This document shows positions 7,973 through 17,945 of a DNA stretch of 64,000 nucleotides, piece after piece. How positions within the stretch are numbered: the stretch's first letter is position 1; each line of letters begins with the position of its first letter. Both the position numbers and the translations under genes were made by a program. Under the pieces are notes generated by a model. That model ran no database searches and was not told where the DNA came from. It saw only the letters and a list, made by a program, of their open reading frames with translations. The DNA comes from Solimonas fluminis (lineage in GTDB: Bacteria; Pseudomonadota; Gammaproteobacteria; Nevskiales; Nevskiaceae). Where the stretch lies: positions 62,001 through 126,000 of the forward strand of contig NZ_PSNW01000002.1 in the NCBI RefSeq assembly GCF_002930645.1. Reading direction: 5' to 3'.

Positions 7973-9142
7973 ATGTCATCCGTTTCGGATTCCGCCTGGG
8001 AGCGCGCGCCGCTCAACTGGCCGGCCGTCATCCTGTTCAGCCTGACCACGCTGGGCATGCTCACGGTGTTCCCCTGGTATGCCTGGACGCACGACTTCAG
8101 CACGGCCGCCTGGGTGTGGTTCGTGGTCTTCATGTACGGCACCGGCATGTCGATCACCGGCGGCTACCACCGGCTGTGGGCGCACCGCGCCTACCAGGCC
8201 CACTGGAGCCTGAAGATCGTCTACATGCTGCTGGGCGCCATGTCGCTGCAGAACAGCATCCTGATCTGGGCCTCGATGCACCGCATCCACCACAAGGAAG
8301 TGGATCACCGCGACCGCGATCCCTACTCCGCCGAGCGCGGCCTGTGGTTCTCCCACATGGGCTGGATGCTGCGGAACTACCCCAGCTCCGCGCTCGACTA
8401 CAAGAACGCGCGCGACCTGATGGAAGACCCCATCGTGATGTTCCAGCACAAGCACTACCTGGGCATCGCGCTGTTCATGAACATCGCCGTGCCGGCGCTG
8501 CTGGGCTGGGCCTACGGCGACGTCGGCGGCTTCCTGATGCTGGTGGGCCTGCTGCGCCTGGTGCTGAGCCAGCACTTCACCTTCTTCATCAACTCGCTGG
8601 CCCACTATTGGGGCCGCCAGCCCTACACCACCGAGAACAGCGCCCGCGACAACGACGTGCTGGCCCTGTTCACCTACGGCGAGGGCTACCACAACTACCA
8701 CCACATCTTTCAGTGGGACTACCGCAACGGCATCCGCTGGTGGCAGTGGGACCCCACCAAGTGGATGATCGCCGGCGCGGCCCGCATCGGCCTGGCCTAC
8801 AACCTCAAGCGCGTGCCGGAATTCGTCATCCGCCGCCAGATGGTGCAGCGCCAGCTCGAGCGCGCGCAGGAGCAGCTGGCCAAGGCCCAGCCCGAGGCGC
8901 AGCCGGGCCGCCTGGCCGCGCTGCAGACCCTGCTGGAGCAGGAGCTGAAGCACTACGCCGAGATCGCCTCGGAGTGGGCCAAGCTGCAGCAGGAGAAGCT
9001 GGAGGCCGCCAAGCGCCAGCTGGCCGAGCAGTGGGAGAACAGCGAGGCCCGCGCCCGCATCCGCGCGCTGGAGGACTCCCTGCACCAGCAGCACCGCCGC
9101 CTGCGCCTGCTGAGCCTGCAGGCTGCCCAGGCCGCCGCCTGA
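7973..9142 (+). CDS. Membrane fatty-acid (acyl-CoA delta-9 type) desaturase
   Basis: A 389-residue di-iron desaturase that introduces a cis double bond into acyl chains to adjust membrane fluidity. Three His boxes are present: HRLWAH (66-71), HRIHH (103-107) and HNYHH (near 239-243). Paired hydrophobic segments surround residues 15-55 and about 160-190, the layout of stearoyl-CoA desaturase-like enzymes. The start at 7973 has GGAG nine bases upstream. Unusually, the last roughly 100 residues after the catalytic domain are a hydrophilic Gln/Glu/Ala/Arg-rich helix predicted to form a coiled coil. A strong terminator follows. Substrate form (acyl-CoA or lipid-linked) cannot be decided from sequence. 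Confidence 0.92.
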   Translation: MSSVSDSAWERAPLNWPAVILFSLTTLGMLTVFPWYAWTHDFSTAAWVWFVVFMYGTGMSITGGYHRLWAHRAYQAHWSLKIVYMLLGAMSLQNSILIWASMHRIHHKEVDHRDRDPYSAERGLWFSHMGWMLRNYPSSALDYKNARDLMEDPIVMFQHKHYLGIALFMNIAVPALLGWAYGDVGGFLMLVGLLRLVLSQHFTFFINSLAHYWGRQPYTTENSARDNDVLALFTYGEGYHNYHHIFQWDYRNGIRWWQWDPTKWMIAGAARIGLAYNLKRVPEFVIRRQMVQRQLERAQEQLAKAQPEAQPGRLAALQTLLEQELKHYAEIASEWAKLQQEKLEAAKRQLAEQWENSEARARIRALEDSLHQQHRRLRLLSLQAAQAAA

Positions 9143-9168
9143 TCCGGCCCGGCAGGATCGCTGTAGGA

Positions 9169-9194
9169 AAAAGCCCCGCTCCGGCGGGGCTTTT
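9169..9194 (+). terminator. Terminator after the desaturase
   Basis: AAAAGCCCCGC pairs with GCGGGGCTTTT around a TCCG loop, with the T-run in the 3' arm, 27 bases after the desaturase stop. Confidence 0.8.
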
Positions 9195-9230
9195 CCGTAG
9201 GGGCTGTCGGAGCGCAGTTTCCCGACCACC

Positions 9231-9261
9231 CGAACGGTCATCCGCGGCGCGCGAACGGTCA
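9231..9261 (+). promoter_or_regulatory. Two direct repeats CGAACGGTCA spaced 21 bp
   Basis: Identical ten-mers at 9231-9240 and 9252-9261 start exactly 21 bases (two helical turns) apart, 60-90 bases before the start of the small barrel-like protein gene. Same-face spacing is typical of sites for a dimeric or cooperatively bound activator. The regulator is unknown. Confidence 0.45.
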
Positions 9262-9321
9262 ACTTTCCCACGGGGTTTTGCCGAAGACTGACGATAGATG
9301 CCTGAGCAATCGGGGGGCGTC

Positions 9322-9984
9322 ATGAAGCGGTGCGGCAAGGGGCTTGCGGGTTTGGTGATGCTGGGGTGCTGCGGACCGGCGGCGGCGGACTGCCTGGGAG
9401 AGGAAGGCTTCCGCTGGCTGGGCTGCGCGCCCGAGACGCCCCGGCTCAGCAGCGGCTGGACCGGCGGCGCCGGCTCCGCGCCCCTGGAAGCCGGCTTCCG
9501 CCTGGCCGAATGGAACGGCGATCAGTACGCCAGCCACCGCATGCGCCTGCGCTTCGACGCCCGCACCGATACCGAGGACCTGCTGCGCCGCTGGCGCTAC
9601 GGCGCCGGCCTGGACCTGCAGCTGCCGGGCGCCGGCCTGCTGCAGGCCAGCGTCTCCACCTCCAAGCGCCGCCGCGGCGAAGGCGCGCGCTACGCCTTCA
9701 CGCCGGACGGCCTGTCCAGCCGCCGCCAGGGCGAGCACCCCCTCTGGGCCCTGGGCCTGTCGCTGGCGCCGGCCGACGACAGCGACGGCCGCCGCATGCT
9801 GCTGACGCCGCAGCTGCGCCTGGACGTGGACCGCTGGCTGGACAGCCACGGCAGCGCCGAGCTGTACGTGGAGTACACGCCCTGGATCCACGACCTCAAG
9901 GGCACCTCGCGCGAGGATCGCGAGAACCTGGGGGACAGGCTGGACGAGCGGGTGCCGCAGCTGCGGATGCGCTGGAGGTTCTAG
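9322..9984 (+). CDS. Hypothetical exported beta-rich protein
   Basis: A 220-residue protein I do not recognise. The ATG at 9322 is preferred over 9298 because GGGGGG lies just upstream and it opens a signal peptide (MKRCGKGLAGLVMLGCCGP, cleavage near AAA-DC). The mature part is rich in alternating Arg/Leu/Asp strands such as HRMRLRFDAR, GAGLDLQLP and PQLRLDVDRW, and it ends in MRMRWRF with a C-terminal Phe, as seen in outer-membrane beta-barrel proteins. A short DLKGTSREDRENLGDRLDE stretch near the end may be an extracellular loop. It is monocistronic, with two direct repeats upstream and a terminator downstream. Outer-membrane location is inference. Confidence 0.65.
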   Translation: MKRCGKGLAGLVMLGCCGPAAADCLGEEGFRWLGCAPETPRLSSGWTGGAGSAPLEAGFRLAEWNGDQYASHRMRLRFDARTDTEDLLRRWRYGAGLDLQLPGAGLLQASVSTSKRRRGEGARYAFTPDGLSSRRQGEHPLWALGLSLAPADDSDGRRMLLTPQLRLDVDRWLDSHGSAELYVEYTPWIHDLKGTSREDRENLGDRLDERVPQLRMRWRF

Positions 9985-10004
9985 GCAGACGACCGCAGAA
10001 ACGA

Positions 10005-10031
10005 AAGAAGCCCCGCGATGCGGGGCTTCTT
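10005..10031. terminator. Bidirectional terminator between convergent genes
   Basis: GAAGCCCCGC pairs with GCGGGGCTTC around a GAT loop, with flanking AA/TT extending the stem. It sits between the hypothetical barrel gene and the end of typA and can serve both strands. Confidence 0.8.
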
Positions 10032-10047
10032 CGCGAACAGGGCGGGC

Positions 10048-11886
<1,839 letters not shown>

Positions 11887-12072
11887 GGGGCTGGGGTCCG
11901 ATTGCTGCGGTGCGCAAAAAAGGTCGCGAATTGTACGCGAGAGCCCGTGACGCTGCATGAACGGCTTTTATCGGCCCCCGGCGCCCTTTGGCCCGCCGGC
12001 CGCCCCAAAAGGGGGCCGGGCTGGCTATTTTCCAGCCATGCGGGGCCGTGCCGGCCCGCGCGGAGTCCGCCG

Positions 12073-12999
12073 ATGAAGCCTGCCCCCGTTACCCTCGCCC
12101 CCTACCGCCGCCTGGCCCGCTGGCTGCCCTTCCGGCAGCTGGAGGCCCAGCTTTCCGCCCTGGTGGGCCTGGCCGGCCTGTTGCCGCTGCTGGCCCTGCT
12201 GGCAGGCCTGCTGGTGCCCGGGGCGCCCCGGGCCAGCCTGGTCCTGCTGGGGGTGCTGACCGGGACCGGCCTGGCTCTATGGGGGGTGCAGCAGCTCCTG
12301 GCCCCCCTGCGCATGGCGCAGGCCGCCCTGCGGCTCCGGGCCGCCGAGGGCCGGGTCCAGCCCTTGCCGACCGACCTCGGCGGCGACATGGGCGAGCTGC
12401 TGCGGGAAGTGCGCCGGGCACTGGAGGCGGAGGTCTCCCAGGGCCAGAGCCTGCAGGCCCTGAGCCTGGACGATGCCCTGACCGGCCTGCCCAACCGGCG
12501 TTTCGCCGCCGAGTACCTGCGCCTGGCGGTGCACGTCGCCGAGCGCACCGGGGCGCGCCTGACCGTGGCCCTGGTCGATCCGGAGCACATCTCCCGGGTC
12601 AACGAGCAGGGCGGGATGGACGCCGGCGACCAGGCGATCCGCGGCCTGGGAACCTTCCTGCGCCAGTGGCTCAAGCGCAAGAGCGACTGGCTGGGCCGCT
12701 GGCAGGAGGATCAGTTCCTGGCGGTGATGTTCAGCGAGCACAACCAGGCCGCGGAGTACCTGGAAAACCTGCGGCGCGAGTTCGGGCGCCGCATGCAGGA
12801 TTTCCCGGGCGGGCCGCTGAAGATCAACGTCGGCCTGGCGGAACTGCGCAAGCATGAGACCCTGAAGGACTTCGTCGAGCGCCTGGAGACGGAACTGCGC
12901 CTGGAGAAATGCATGGAGACACGTCCGCCGCCGGCCGACGCCGTGCCGGGGGCGGCGAAGATCTACTCCATTGCCGGCGCGCTGCTGCGGGAGCGCTAG
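12073..12999 (+). CDS. Membrane protein with a degenerate GGDEF domain
   Basis: A 308-residue protein with two N-terminal transmembrane helices (about residues 27-48 and 54-74), a short HAMP-like linker, and a GGDEF-type domain beginning LDDALTGLPNRRFAAEYL. Where active diguanylate cyclases have R-x-GG(D/E)EF, this protein has GRWQEDQFLAVM, so the signature loop is not conserved and c-di-GMP synthesis is unlikely. It may be a GTP or c-di-GMP sensor, or a scaffold. The ATG at 12073 has GGAG seven bases upstream. It is monocistronic, between typA and purT. Family is clear; function is open. Confidence 0.85.
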   Translation: MKPAPVTLAPYRRLARWLPFRQLEAQLSALVGLAGLLPLLALLAGLLVPGAPRASLVLLGVLTGTGLALWGVQQLLAPLRMAQAALRLRAAEGRVQPLPTDLGGDMGELLREVRRALEAEVSQGQSLQALSLDDALTGLPNRRFAAEYLRLAVHVAERTGARLTVALVDPEHISRVNEQGGMDAGDQAIRGLGTFLRQWLKRKSDWLGRWQEDQFLAVMFSEHNQAAEYLENLRREFGRRMQDFPGGPLKINVGLAELRKHETLKDFVERLETELRLEKCMETRPPPADAVPGAAKIYSIAGALLRER

Positions 13000-13015
13000 C
13001 CTGCAGGGAAGATAC

Positions 13016-14218
13016 CTAGGCCAGCTGCACCGCCGCCGCCGAGCGGCGCGCCTTGGCCCGCGCCTCGTCGATGCTCTCGCCCAGCGCCAGGGCCACGCCC
13101 ATGCGCCGCTTGCCGGCGATCTCGGGCTTGCCGAACAGGCGGAACTGGGTGTCGGGCTCCGCCAGCGCGGCGGCCAGGCCGGCGAAGGCCGGGGCCGGGC
13201 GGTCACCCTCCAGCAGCAGGGCGCAGGAGGCGGCGGGGCCGCGGCCGCGGATGTTGGGCACCGGCAGGCCGAGGATGGCCCGCAGGTGCAGGGCGAACTC
13301 CGACAGGTCCTGCGAGATCAGGGTCACCAGGCCGGTGTCGTGGGGGCGCGGCGAGACCTCGGAGAAGATCACCTCGTCGCCGCGCACGAACAGCTCCACG
13401 CCGAACAGGCCGCGGCCGCCCAGCGCCGCGGTGATCTGGTCGGCCACCGCCTGGGCCTTGGCCAGGGCCGCCGGGCTCATGGGATGGGGCTGCCAGGACT
13501 CGCGGTAGTCGCCGTCGACCTGCAGGTGGCCGATCGGCGCGCAGTACGAGGTTTTCACGGCCGTGGAGCCCTGCGTGCCGCCGACGTGGCGCACGGTCAG
13601 CAGGGTGATCTCGTAGTCGAAGTCGATGAAGCCTTCGACGATCACGCGGCCGGCACCGGCGCGGCCGCCGGCCTGGGCGTATTCCCAGGCCTTGGCGATG
13701 TCGCCCTCGGCCTTGACCACGCTCTGGCCCTTGCCGGACGAGGACATCACCGGCTTGACCACGCAGGGCATGCCCAGCGCGCGCACGGCGTCCTCGTAGT
13801 CCTCGTAGCGGTCGGCGAAGCGGTAGGGCGAGGTCGGCAGGCCCAGTTCCTCGGCGGCCAGGCGGCGGATGCCCTCGCGGTCCATGGTCAGGCGCGCGGC
13901 CCGGGCGGTGGGGACGACGTGGTAGCCCTCGGCCTCCAGCTCCAGCAGCGTCGGGGTATGGATCGCCTCGATCTCCGGCACGATGAAGTGCGGCTTCTCC
14001 AACTCGATCACGCGGCGCAACTCGGCGCCGTCGAGCATGCGGATGACATGGCTGCGATGCGCCACCTGCATGGCCGGGGCATTGGCGTAGCGGTCCACGG
14101 CGATGCATTCCACGCCCAGGCGCTGCGCCTCGATCGCCACTTCCTTGCCGAGCTCGCCGGAACCCAGCAGCAGCAGGCGGGTCGCGTTGGGGGACAGCGG
14201 GGTGCCGAGCGTGGTCAT
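13016..14218 (-). CDS. purT: Formate-dependent phosphoribosylglycinamide formyltransferase PurT
   Basis: An ATP-grasp enzyme of purine synthesis that makes formyl-GAR from GAR, formate and ATP, the folate-independent alternative to PurN. It has 400 residues (E. coli 392). The N-terminus carries [21 protein letters not shown] (GAR-binding region) and [19 protein letters not shown]. The ATP-grasp part shows [17 protein letters not shown], and Mg-binding Glu residues lie in [25 protein letters not shown]. The start [11 protein letters not shown] at 14218 is the only one that fits. It is divergent from pyk, with about 80 bases between the starts. Confidence 0.95.
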   Translation of the reverse strand: MTTLGTPLSPNATRLLLLGSGELGKEVAIEAQRLGVECIAVDRYANAPAMQVAHRSHVIRMLDGAELRRVIELEKPHFIVPEIEAIHTPTLLELEAEGYHVVPTARAARLTMDREGIRRLAAEELGLPTSPYRFADRYEDYEDAVRALGMPCVVKPVMSSSGKGQSVVKAEGDIAKAWEYAQAGGRAGAGRVIVEGFIDFDYEITLLTVRHVGGTQGSTAVKTSYCAPIGHLQVDGDYRESWQPHPMSPAALAKAQAVADQITAALGGRGLFGVELFVRGDEVIFSEVSPRPHDTGLVTLISQDLSEFALHLRAILGLPVPNIRGRGPAASCALLLEGDRPAPAFAGLAAALAEPDTQFRLFGKPEIAGKRRMGVALALGESIDEARAKARRSAAAVQLA

Positions 14219-14297
14219 GATCGTGATGTTTCGTCGGGGCAGGCGCGCCGGGCGCGGTGCGGGGAGTAGACTGGGAGACGACATTATCGGAGAACTC

Positions 14298-15731
14298 ATG
14301 GCCCGCCGCACCAAGATCGTCGCCACCCTCGGCCCCGCCACCGACCAGCCCGGGGTGCTCCAGCGCCTGCTGGCCGCGGGGGTCGACGTGGTCCGCCTGA
14401 ACTTTTCGCACGGCAAGCAGGAAGACCACGCCCGCCGGGCGCAGGCGGTGCGCGAGACGGCGGCGAAGCTGGGGCTGGACGTGGGCATCCTGGCCGACCT
14501 GCAGGGCCCCAAGATCCGCATCGAATCCTTCGCGGGCGGCCCGGTGGAACTGGCCGAGGGCCAGAAGTTCGCCCTGGACACGGCCCTGGGCTCGGAGGCC
14601 GGCGATGCGACCGTGGTCGGCTGCGCCTACGCCGACCTGCCGCGCGACGTGGTTCCCGGCGATACGCTGCTGCTCAACGACGGCGCCATCTCGCTGCGCG
14701 TGGACGCCGTGGGCGCGACCCGCATCGATACCACCGTGCTGCTCGGCGGCACGCTGTCCAACCGCAAGGGCATCAACAAGCAGGGCGGCGGCCTCTCGGC
14801 CGAGGCCCTGACCGACAAGGACCGCTCCGACCTGCGCTATGCGGTGGGCATCGGCGTGGACTTCATCGCGGTGTCGTTCCCGCGCTCGGCGCAGGACATG
14901 CTGCAGGCGCGCGAGCTGGTGAAGGAAGCCGGGGGCGACTGCGCCCTGGTGGCGAAGATCGAACGCGCCGAGGCGCTGCCGGAGCTGGTGGAGCTGGTGG
15001 CGGCCTCCGACGTGGTGATGGTGGCGCGTGGCGACCTGGGCGTGGAGATCGGCGACGCGGAGCTGCCCGGCTGGCAGAAGCGCATCATCCGCGAGGCGCG
15101 CGAGCAGAACCGCATGGTGATCACCGCCACGCAGATGATGGAGTCCATGATCACCAGCCCGGTGCCGACCCGCGCCGAGGTGCTGGACGTGGCCAATGCC
15201 GTCATGGACGGCACCGACGCGGTGATGCTCTCGGCCGAGACCGCCAGCGGCAAGTATCCGGTGAAGGTGGTGGAGGCGATGTCGCGCGTCTGCATCGGCG
15301 CCGAGAGCGCCATGCCCAGCCGGCCGAACCGCTTCCGCCGCCCGTTCGACGCGCACTTCGAGCGCACCGACGAGGCCATCGCCATGGCCACCGCCTGGAC
15401 CGCGCGCAACATGCACGCCGACGCCATCCTGTCGCTGACCGAGTCCGGCAGCACGGCGCTGATGATGTCGCGCAGCGAACTGAACATCCCGATCTTCGCC
15501 CTGACCCGCCATGAGAAGACGCGCCGGCGCATGGCGCTGTGCCGCGGCGTGTTCCCGGTGGACTTCACGCCGACCGAGCTCGACACGCTGGCGCCGCTGA
15601 AGGAGGCCATCGCGCACATGGAGAAGCGCGGCAGCGTCATCCGGGGTCAGCGCGTGATCATGACCAAGGGCGACTTCACCGGCCCTGGCGGCACCAATGC
15701 CATGAAGATCGTGACGGTGGGAGAGTTCTAG
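14298..15731 (+). CDS. pyk: Pyruvate kinase
   Basis: Glycolytic enzyme converting phosphoenolpyruvate and ADP to pyruvate and ATP in the cytoplasm. It has 477 residues, the usual length. It starts [15 protein letters not shown]; the substrate and metal region includes VRLNFSHG and [12 protein letters not shown], and the active-site segment is [13 protein letters not shown] followed by [13 protein letters not shown] and [22 protein letters not shown] Shine-Dalgarno GGAG lies six bases before the ATG. It is followed after 15 bases by a glycerophosphodiester phosphodiesterase gene, probably co-transcribed, with a shared terminator at 16496-16523. Closest to the PykA/type II group by length; the allosteric class was not determined. 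Confidence 0.95.
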   Translation: MARRTKIVATLGPATDQPGVLQRLLAAGVDVVRLNFSHGKQEDHARRAQAVRETAAKLGLDVGILADLQGPKIRIESFAGGPVELAEGQKFALDTALGSEAGDATVVGCAYADLPRDVVPGDTLLLNDGAISLRVDAVGATRIDTTVLLGGTLSNRKGINKQGGGLSAEALTDKDRSDLRYAVGIGVDFIAVSFPRSAQDMLQARELVKEAGGDCALVAKIERAEALPELVELVAASDVVMVARGDLGVEIGDAELPGWQKRIIREAREQNRMVITATQMMESMITSPVPTRAEVLDVANAVMDGTDAVMLSAETASGKYPVKVVEAMSRVCIGAESAMPSRPNRFRRPFDAHFERTDEAIAMATAWTARNMHADAILSLTESGSTALMMSRSELNIPIFALTRHEKTRRRMALCRGVFPVDFTPTELDTLAPLKEAIAHMEKRGSVIRGQRVIMTKGDFTGPGGTNAMKIVTVGEF

Positions 15732-15746
15732 ACGAGGGGGTGGAGC

Positions 15747-16466
15747 ATGAGCGCAGGCGCAGCTTCCGGATTCCTGGTGATCGGCCACCGCGGCGCGCGC
15801 GGGCATGCGCCGGAGAACACCCTGCTGTCGATCGACATCGGCATCAAGCTCGGGGCCCACTGGGTGGAGCTCGACGTCCAGCAGCTCGGCGACGAGCTGC
15901 TGCTGATGCACGATCTCCGGCTGGACCGCACCACCAACGGCCGCGGCCTGCTGGCGGAGTACACCTTCGAGGAGCTGCGCCGGCTCGACGCCGGCCAGGG
16001 CCAGCAGATTCCCACGCTGCAGGAGGCGCTGGACCTGGTGGACCAGCGCGTCGGCGTGAACATCGAGCTGAAGACCTGGGGCGGCTGCGCGAGCGCGGTG
16101 GCGCGCGTGCTGCGCGACTACCTGGCGGACGGCTGGCCGGCGGAAAGGCTGCAGGTGTCGTCCTTCCACCTGCCGGAACTCTGGGAGTTCCGCCAGCTGC
16201 TGCCGGAGGTGCCGGTGGGCGCCCTGGTCTGCGGCGTGCCGCTGGACTGGGCCGGTGCGGCGGCGGAACTGGGCGCAGCCAGCCTCAACATCTCCGACGA
16301 GTTCGTCGACGACAAGCTGGTGACCGACGCGCATGCGCGCGGCCTGAAGGTCTATGCCTATACCGTGAACCACCCGGACGACGTGCGCGCACTGAGGGCC
16401 CAGGGGGTGGACGGCATCTTCACGGACTTTCCGGACCGGGCGCTCAAGGCAATCGGTGGTCGCTAG
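15747..16466 (+). CDS. Glycerophosphodiester phosphodiesterase (UgpQ-like)
   Basis: Hydrolyses glycerophosphodiesters from phospholipid turnover to sn-glycerol-3-phosphate and an alcohol. It has 239 residues and no signal peptide, hence the cytoplasmic UgpQ type rather than periplasmic GlpQ. Catalytic blocks: GHRGARGHAPENTL (catalytic His-Arg and the ENT motif), WVELDVQQ (metal Glu/Asp), LLMHDLRLDRTTNGRG (second catalytic His) and VNIELK. The final VDGIFTDFPDRA is typical. It lies 15 bases after pyk, so probably the same operon, with a shared terminator just downstream. Confidence 0.93.
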   Translation: MSAGAASGFLVIGHRGARGHAPENTLLSIDIGIKLGAHWVELDVQQLGDELLLMHDLRLDRTTNGRGLLAEYTFEELRRLDAGQGQQIPTLQEALDLVDQRVGVNIELKTWGGCASAVARVLRDYLADGWPAERLQVSSFHLPELWEFRQLLPEVPVGALVCGVPLDWAGAAAELGAASLNISDEFVDDKLVTDAHARGLKVYAYTVNHPDDVRALRAQGVDGIFTDFPDRALKAIGGR

Positions 16467-16495
16467 CTCGTCGCCGTCCAGTCCCCCATAGAAAT

Positions 16496-16523
16496 GACAA
16501 GGCCCGCTTTCGCGGGCCTTGTC
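16496..16523. terminator. Bidirectional terminator between convergent units
   Basis: A perfect 12-bp stem, GACAAGGCCCGC with GCGGGCCTTGTC, and a TTTC loop. It separates the pyk/phosphodiesterase operon from the convergent lipoprotein gene. The T-run is short. Confidence 0.7.
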
Positions 16524-16559
16524 GCTGCTGCAAGCCGCCGGCTACCGGCTGGCGCCGCC

Positions 16560-17162
16560 TTACTTGCCGTAGGCCTTGGCGAACTTGGCCTTGGTATCGG
16601 CGTCGGCGCCCGCGCCGCCCACCCATACCACGGTCTCGCCCTTGGGGCCGGCACCGGACTGGGTCTGGCCGCTGGCCGGAGCGCCCTTCTTGAAGGCCTC
16701 CAGTTCGGCCCACTTGTTGAAGACGTAGATCGTGCCGGCCTTGTGGACCTCGCCGTAGAAGCCCTTGTCCAGGCCCTTGGTCTCGCCGAAGTACATGCGC
16801 TCGGCGCCGCCCTTGAAGCCGACCTTGGTCTCCATGGCCTTGGCCTCGTCCTTGACCAGGGCGAGCTTGAGCGTCTCGCCGTTGGGGCCGACGCCGATCT
16901 TGGAGGACACCAGCGGGATTTCGCCGGTGGAAAGCCAGACCTGGTAGCTCTTCAGGTCGGCGATGACGTAGATGCGGTTCTCTTCCGGACGCTGGATTTC
17001 CCAGTAGTCGTCGTTGTTGAGGTCCTCCGCCAGGCGGATGGCGGCGAGCTCCTTGTCGTAGGCGCTCTCGGCGGACGCGCCCTTCCAGCCGTCTTTGACA
17101 GCGCAGCCGCTGAGGGCCACCATCGCAACGGCGACCACGCCGATACGCAGCTCGTTCAACAT
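16560..17162 (-). CDS. Hypothetical lipoprotein
   Basis: A 200-residue protein of unknown family. The N-terminus MLNELRIGVVAVAMVALSGC is a lipoprotein signal with lipidated Cys20. The mature part mixes a mildly acidic helical start (YDKELAAIRLAEDLNNDDYWEI), a beta-rich middle (NRIYVIADLKSYQVWLS, YFGETKGLDKGFYGEVHKAG, IYVFNKWAELEAFKKG) and a Gly/Ala-rich end with KGETVVWVGGAGADADTKAKFAKAYGK. A good Shine-Dalgarno (AGGGAG) precedes the ATG. It is divergent from the glutathione transferase gene. I cannot assign a function. Confidence 0.8.
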   Translation of the reverse strand: MLNELRIGVVAVAMVALSGCAVKDGWKGASAESAYDKELAAIRLAEDLNNDDYWEIQRPEENRIYVIADLKSYQVWLSTGEIPLVSSKIGVGPNGETLKLALVKDEAKAMETKVGFKGGAERMYFGETKGLDKGFYGEVHKAGTIYVFNKWAELEAFKKGAPASGQTQSGAGPKGETVVWVGGAGADADTKAKFAKAYGK

Positions 17163-17274
17163 TGATTTTCTCCCTGGGAAACTTGCGGAAATTCGGTGAT
17201 AAGCCGCAAAAGCATGCCGATCCTGCTTTGCAGTTCCATGACAGGGCTTTGTGACAGACCAGGAATTGTGACAA

Positions 17275-17934
17275 ATGATTGACCTTTATACGGCCCCCAC
17301 TCCCAACGGCCACAAGGCTTCGATCATGCTCGAGGAACTGGGCGTGCCGTACCGGGTGATCCCGGTGGACATCTCGCGCGGCGACCAGAAGCGCCCCGAG
17401 TACATGCTCCTGAATCCCAACGGCCGCATCCCCACCATCGTGGATCGCGAGGCCGGCGACTTCGCGGTGTTCGAATCGGGCGCCATCCTGATCTACCTGG
17501 CCGAGAAGTACGGCCGCTTCCTGCCGGCCGACGTCCAGGGACGCTCGCGGGCCCTCCAGTGGCTGATGTTCCAGATGGGCGGCATCGGCCCCATGCAGGG
17601 CCAGGCCAACGTCTTCTTCCGCTACTTCCCGGAGAAGATCCAGCCCGCGATCGACCGCTACCAGAAGGAGACCCGGCGCCTGTACGAGGTGCTGGATACC
17701 CAGCTGGGCCGCAGCGAGTACCTGGCCGGCGACTATTCCATCGCCGACATCGCCACCTATCCCTGGGTGAAGATCCACGGCTGGGCCGGCGTGGAGGTGC
17801 GCGACCTGCCCCACCTGGGCGCCTGGATGGACAAGGTCGCCGCCCGCCCCGCCGTGCAGCGCGGCCTGGCCATCCCCGGCAAGGTCTCGCAGGAAGAGAT
17901 CGTCAAGAGCGCGCAGAACATCGTCGTCCGCTAG
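17275..17934 (+). CDS. Glutathione S-transferase (nu-class/YfcG-like)
   Basis: A 219-residue thioredoxin-fold GST. The N-terminal [22 protein letters not shown] carries the T-x-NG-x-K pattern of YfcG/YghU-type disulfide-bond reductases, followed by [27 protein letters not shown] (cis-Pro loop) and [15 protein letters not shown] (glutathione gamma-Glu contact at Glu-Ser). The C-terminal helical domain includes [12 protein letters not shown]. It probably acts as a glutathione-dependent disulfide reductase or peroxidase in the cytoplasm; substrate is unknown. It precedes ppk by 11 bases, so the two may be co-transcribed. Confidence 0.92.
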   Translation: MIDLYTAPTPNGHKASIMLEELGVPYRVIPVDISRGDQKRPEYMLLNPNGRIPTIVDREAGDFAVFESGAILIYLAEKYGRFLPADVQGRSRALQWLMFQMGGIGPMQGQANVFFRYFPEKIQPAIDRYQKETRRLYEVLDTQLGRSEYLAGDYSIADIATYPWVKIHGWAGVEVRDLPHLGAWMDKVAARPAVQRGLAIPGKVSQEEIVKSAQNIVVR

Positions 17935-17945
17935 GCACGAGGCGC

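Noticed and set aside
13203-16373. A 1056-residue minus-strand frame opposite pyk and the phosphodiesterase, running into purT
   Set aside because: It shadows genes with clear motifs in the other frames; composition is His/Leu/Gln/Arg-rich without any recognisable domain.
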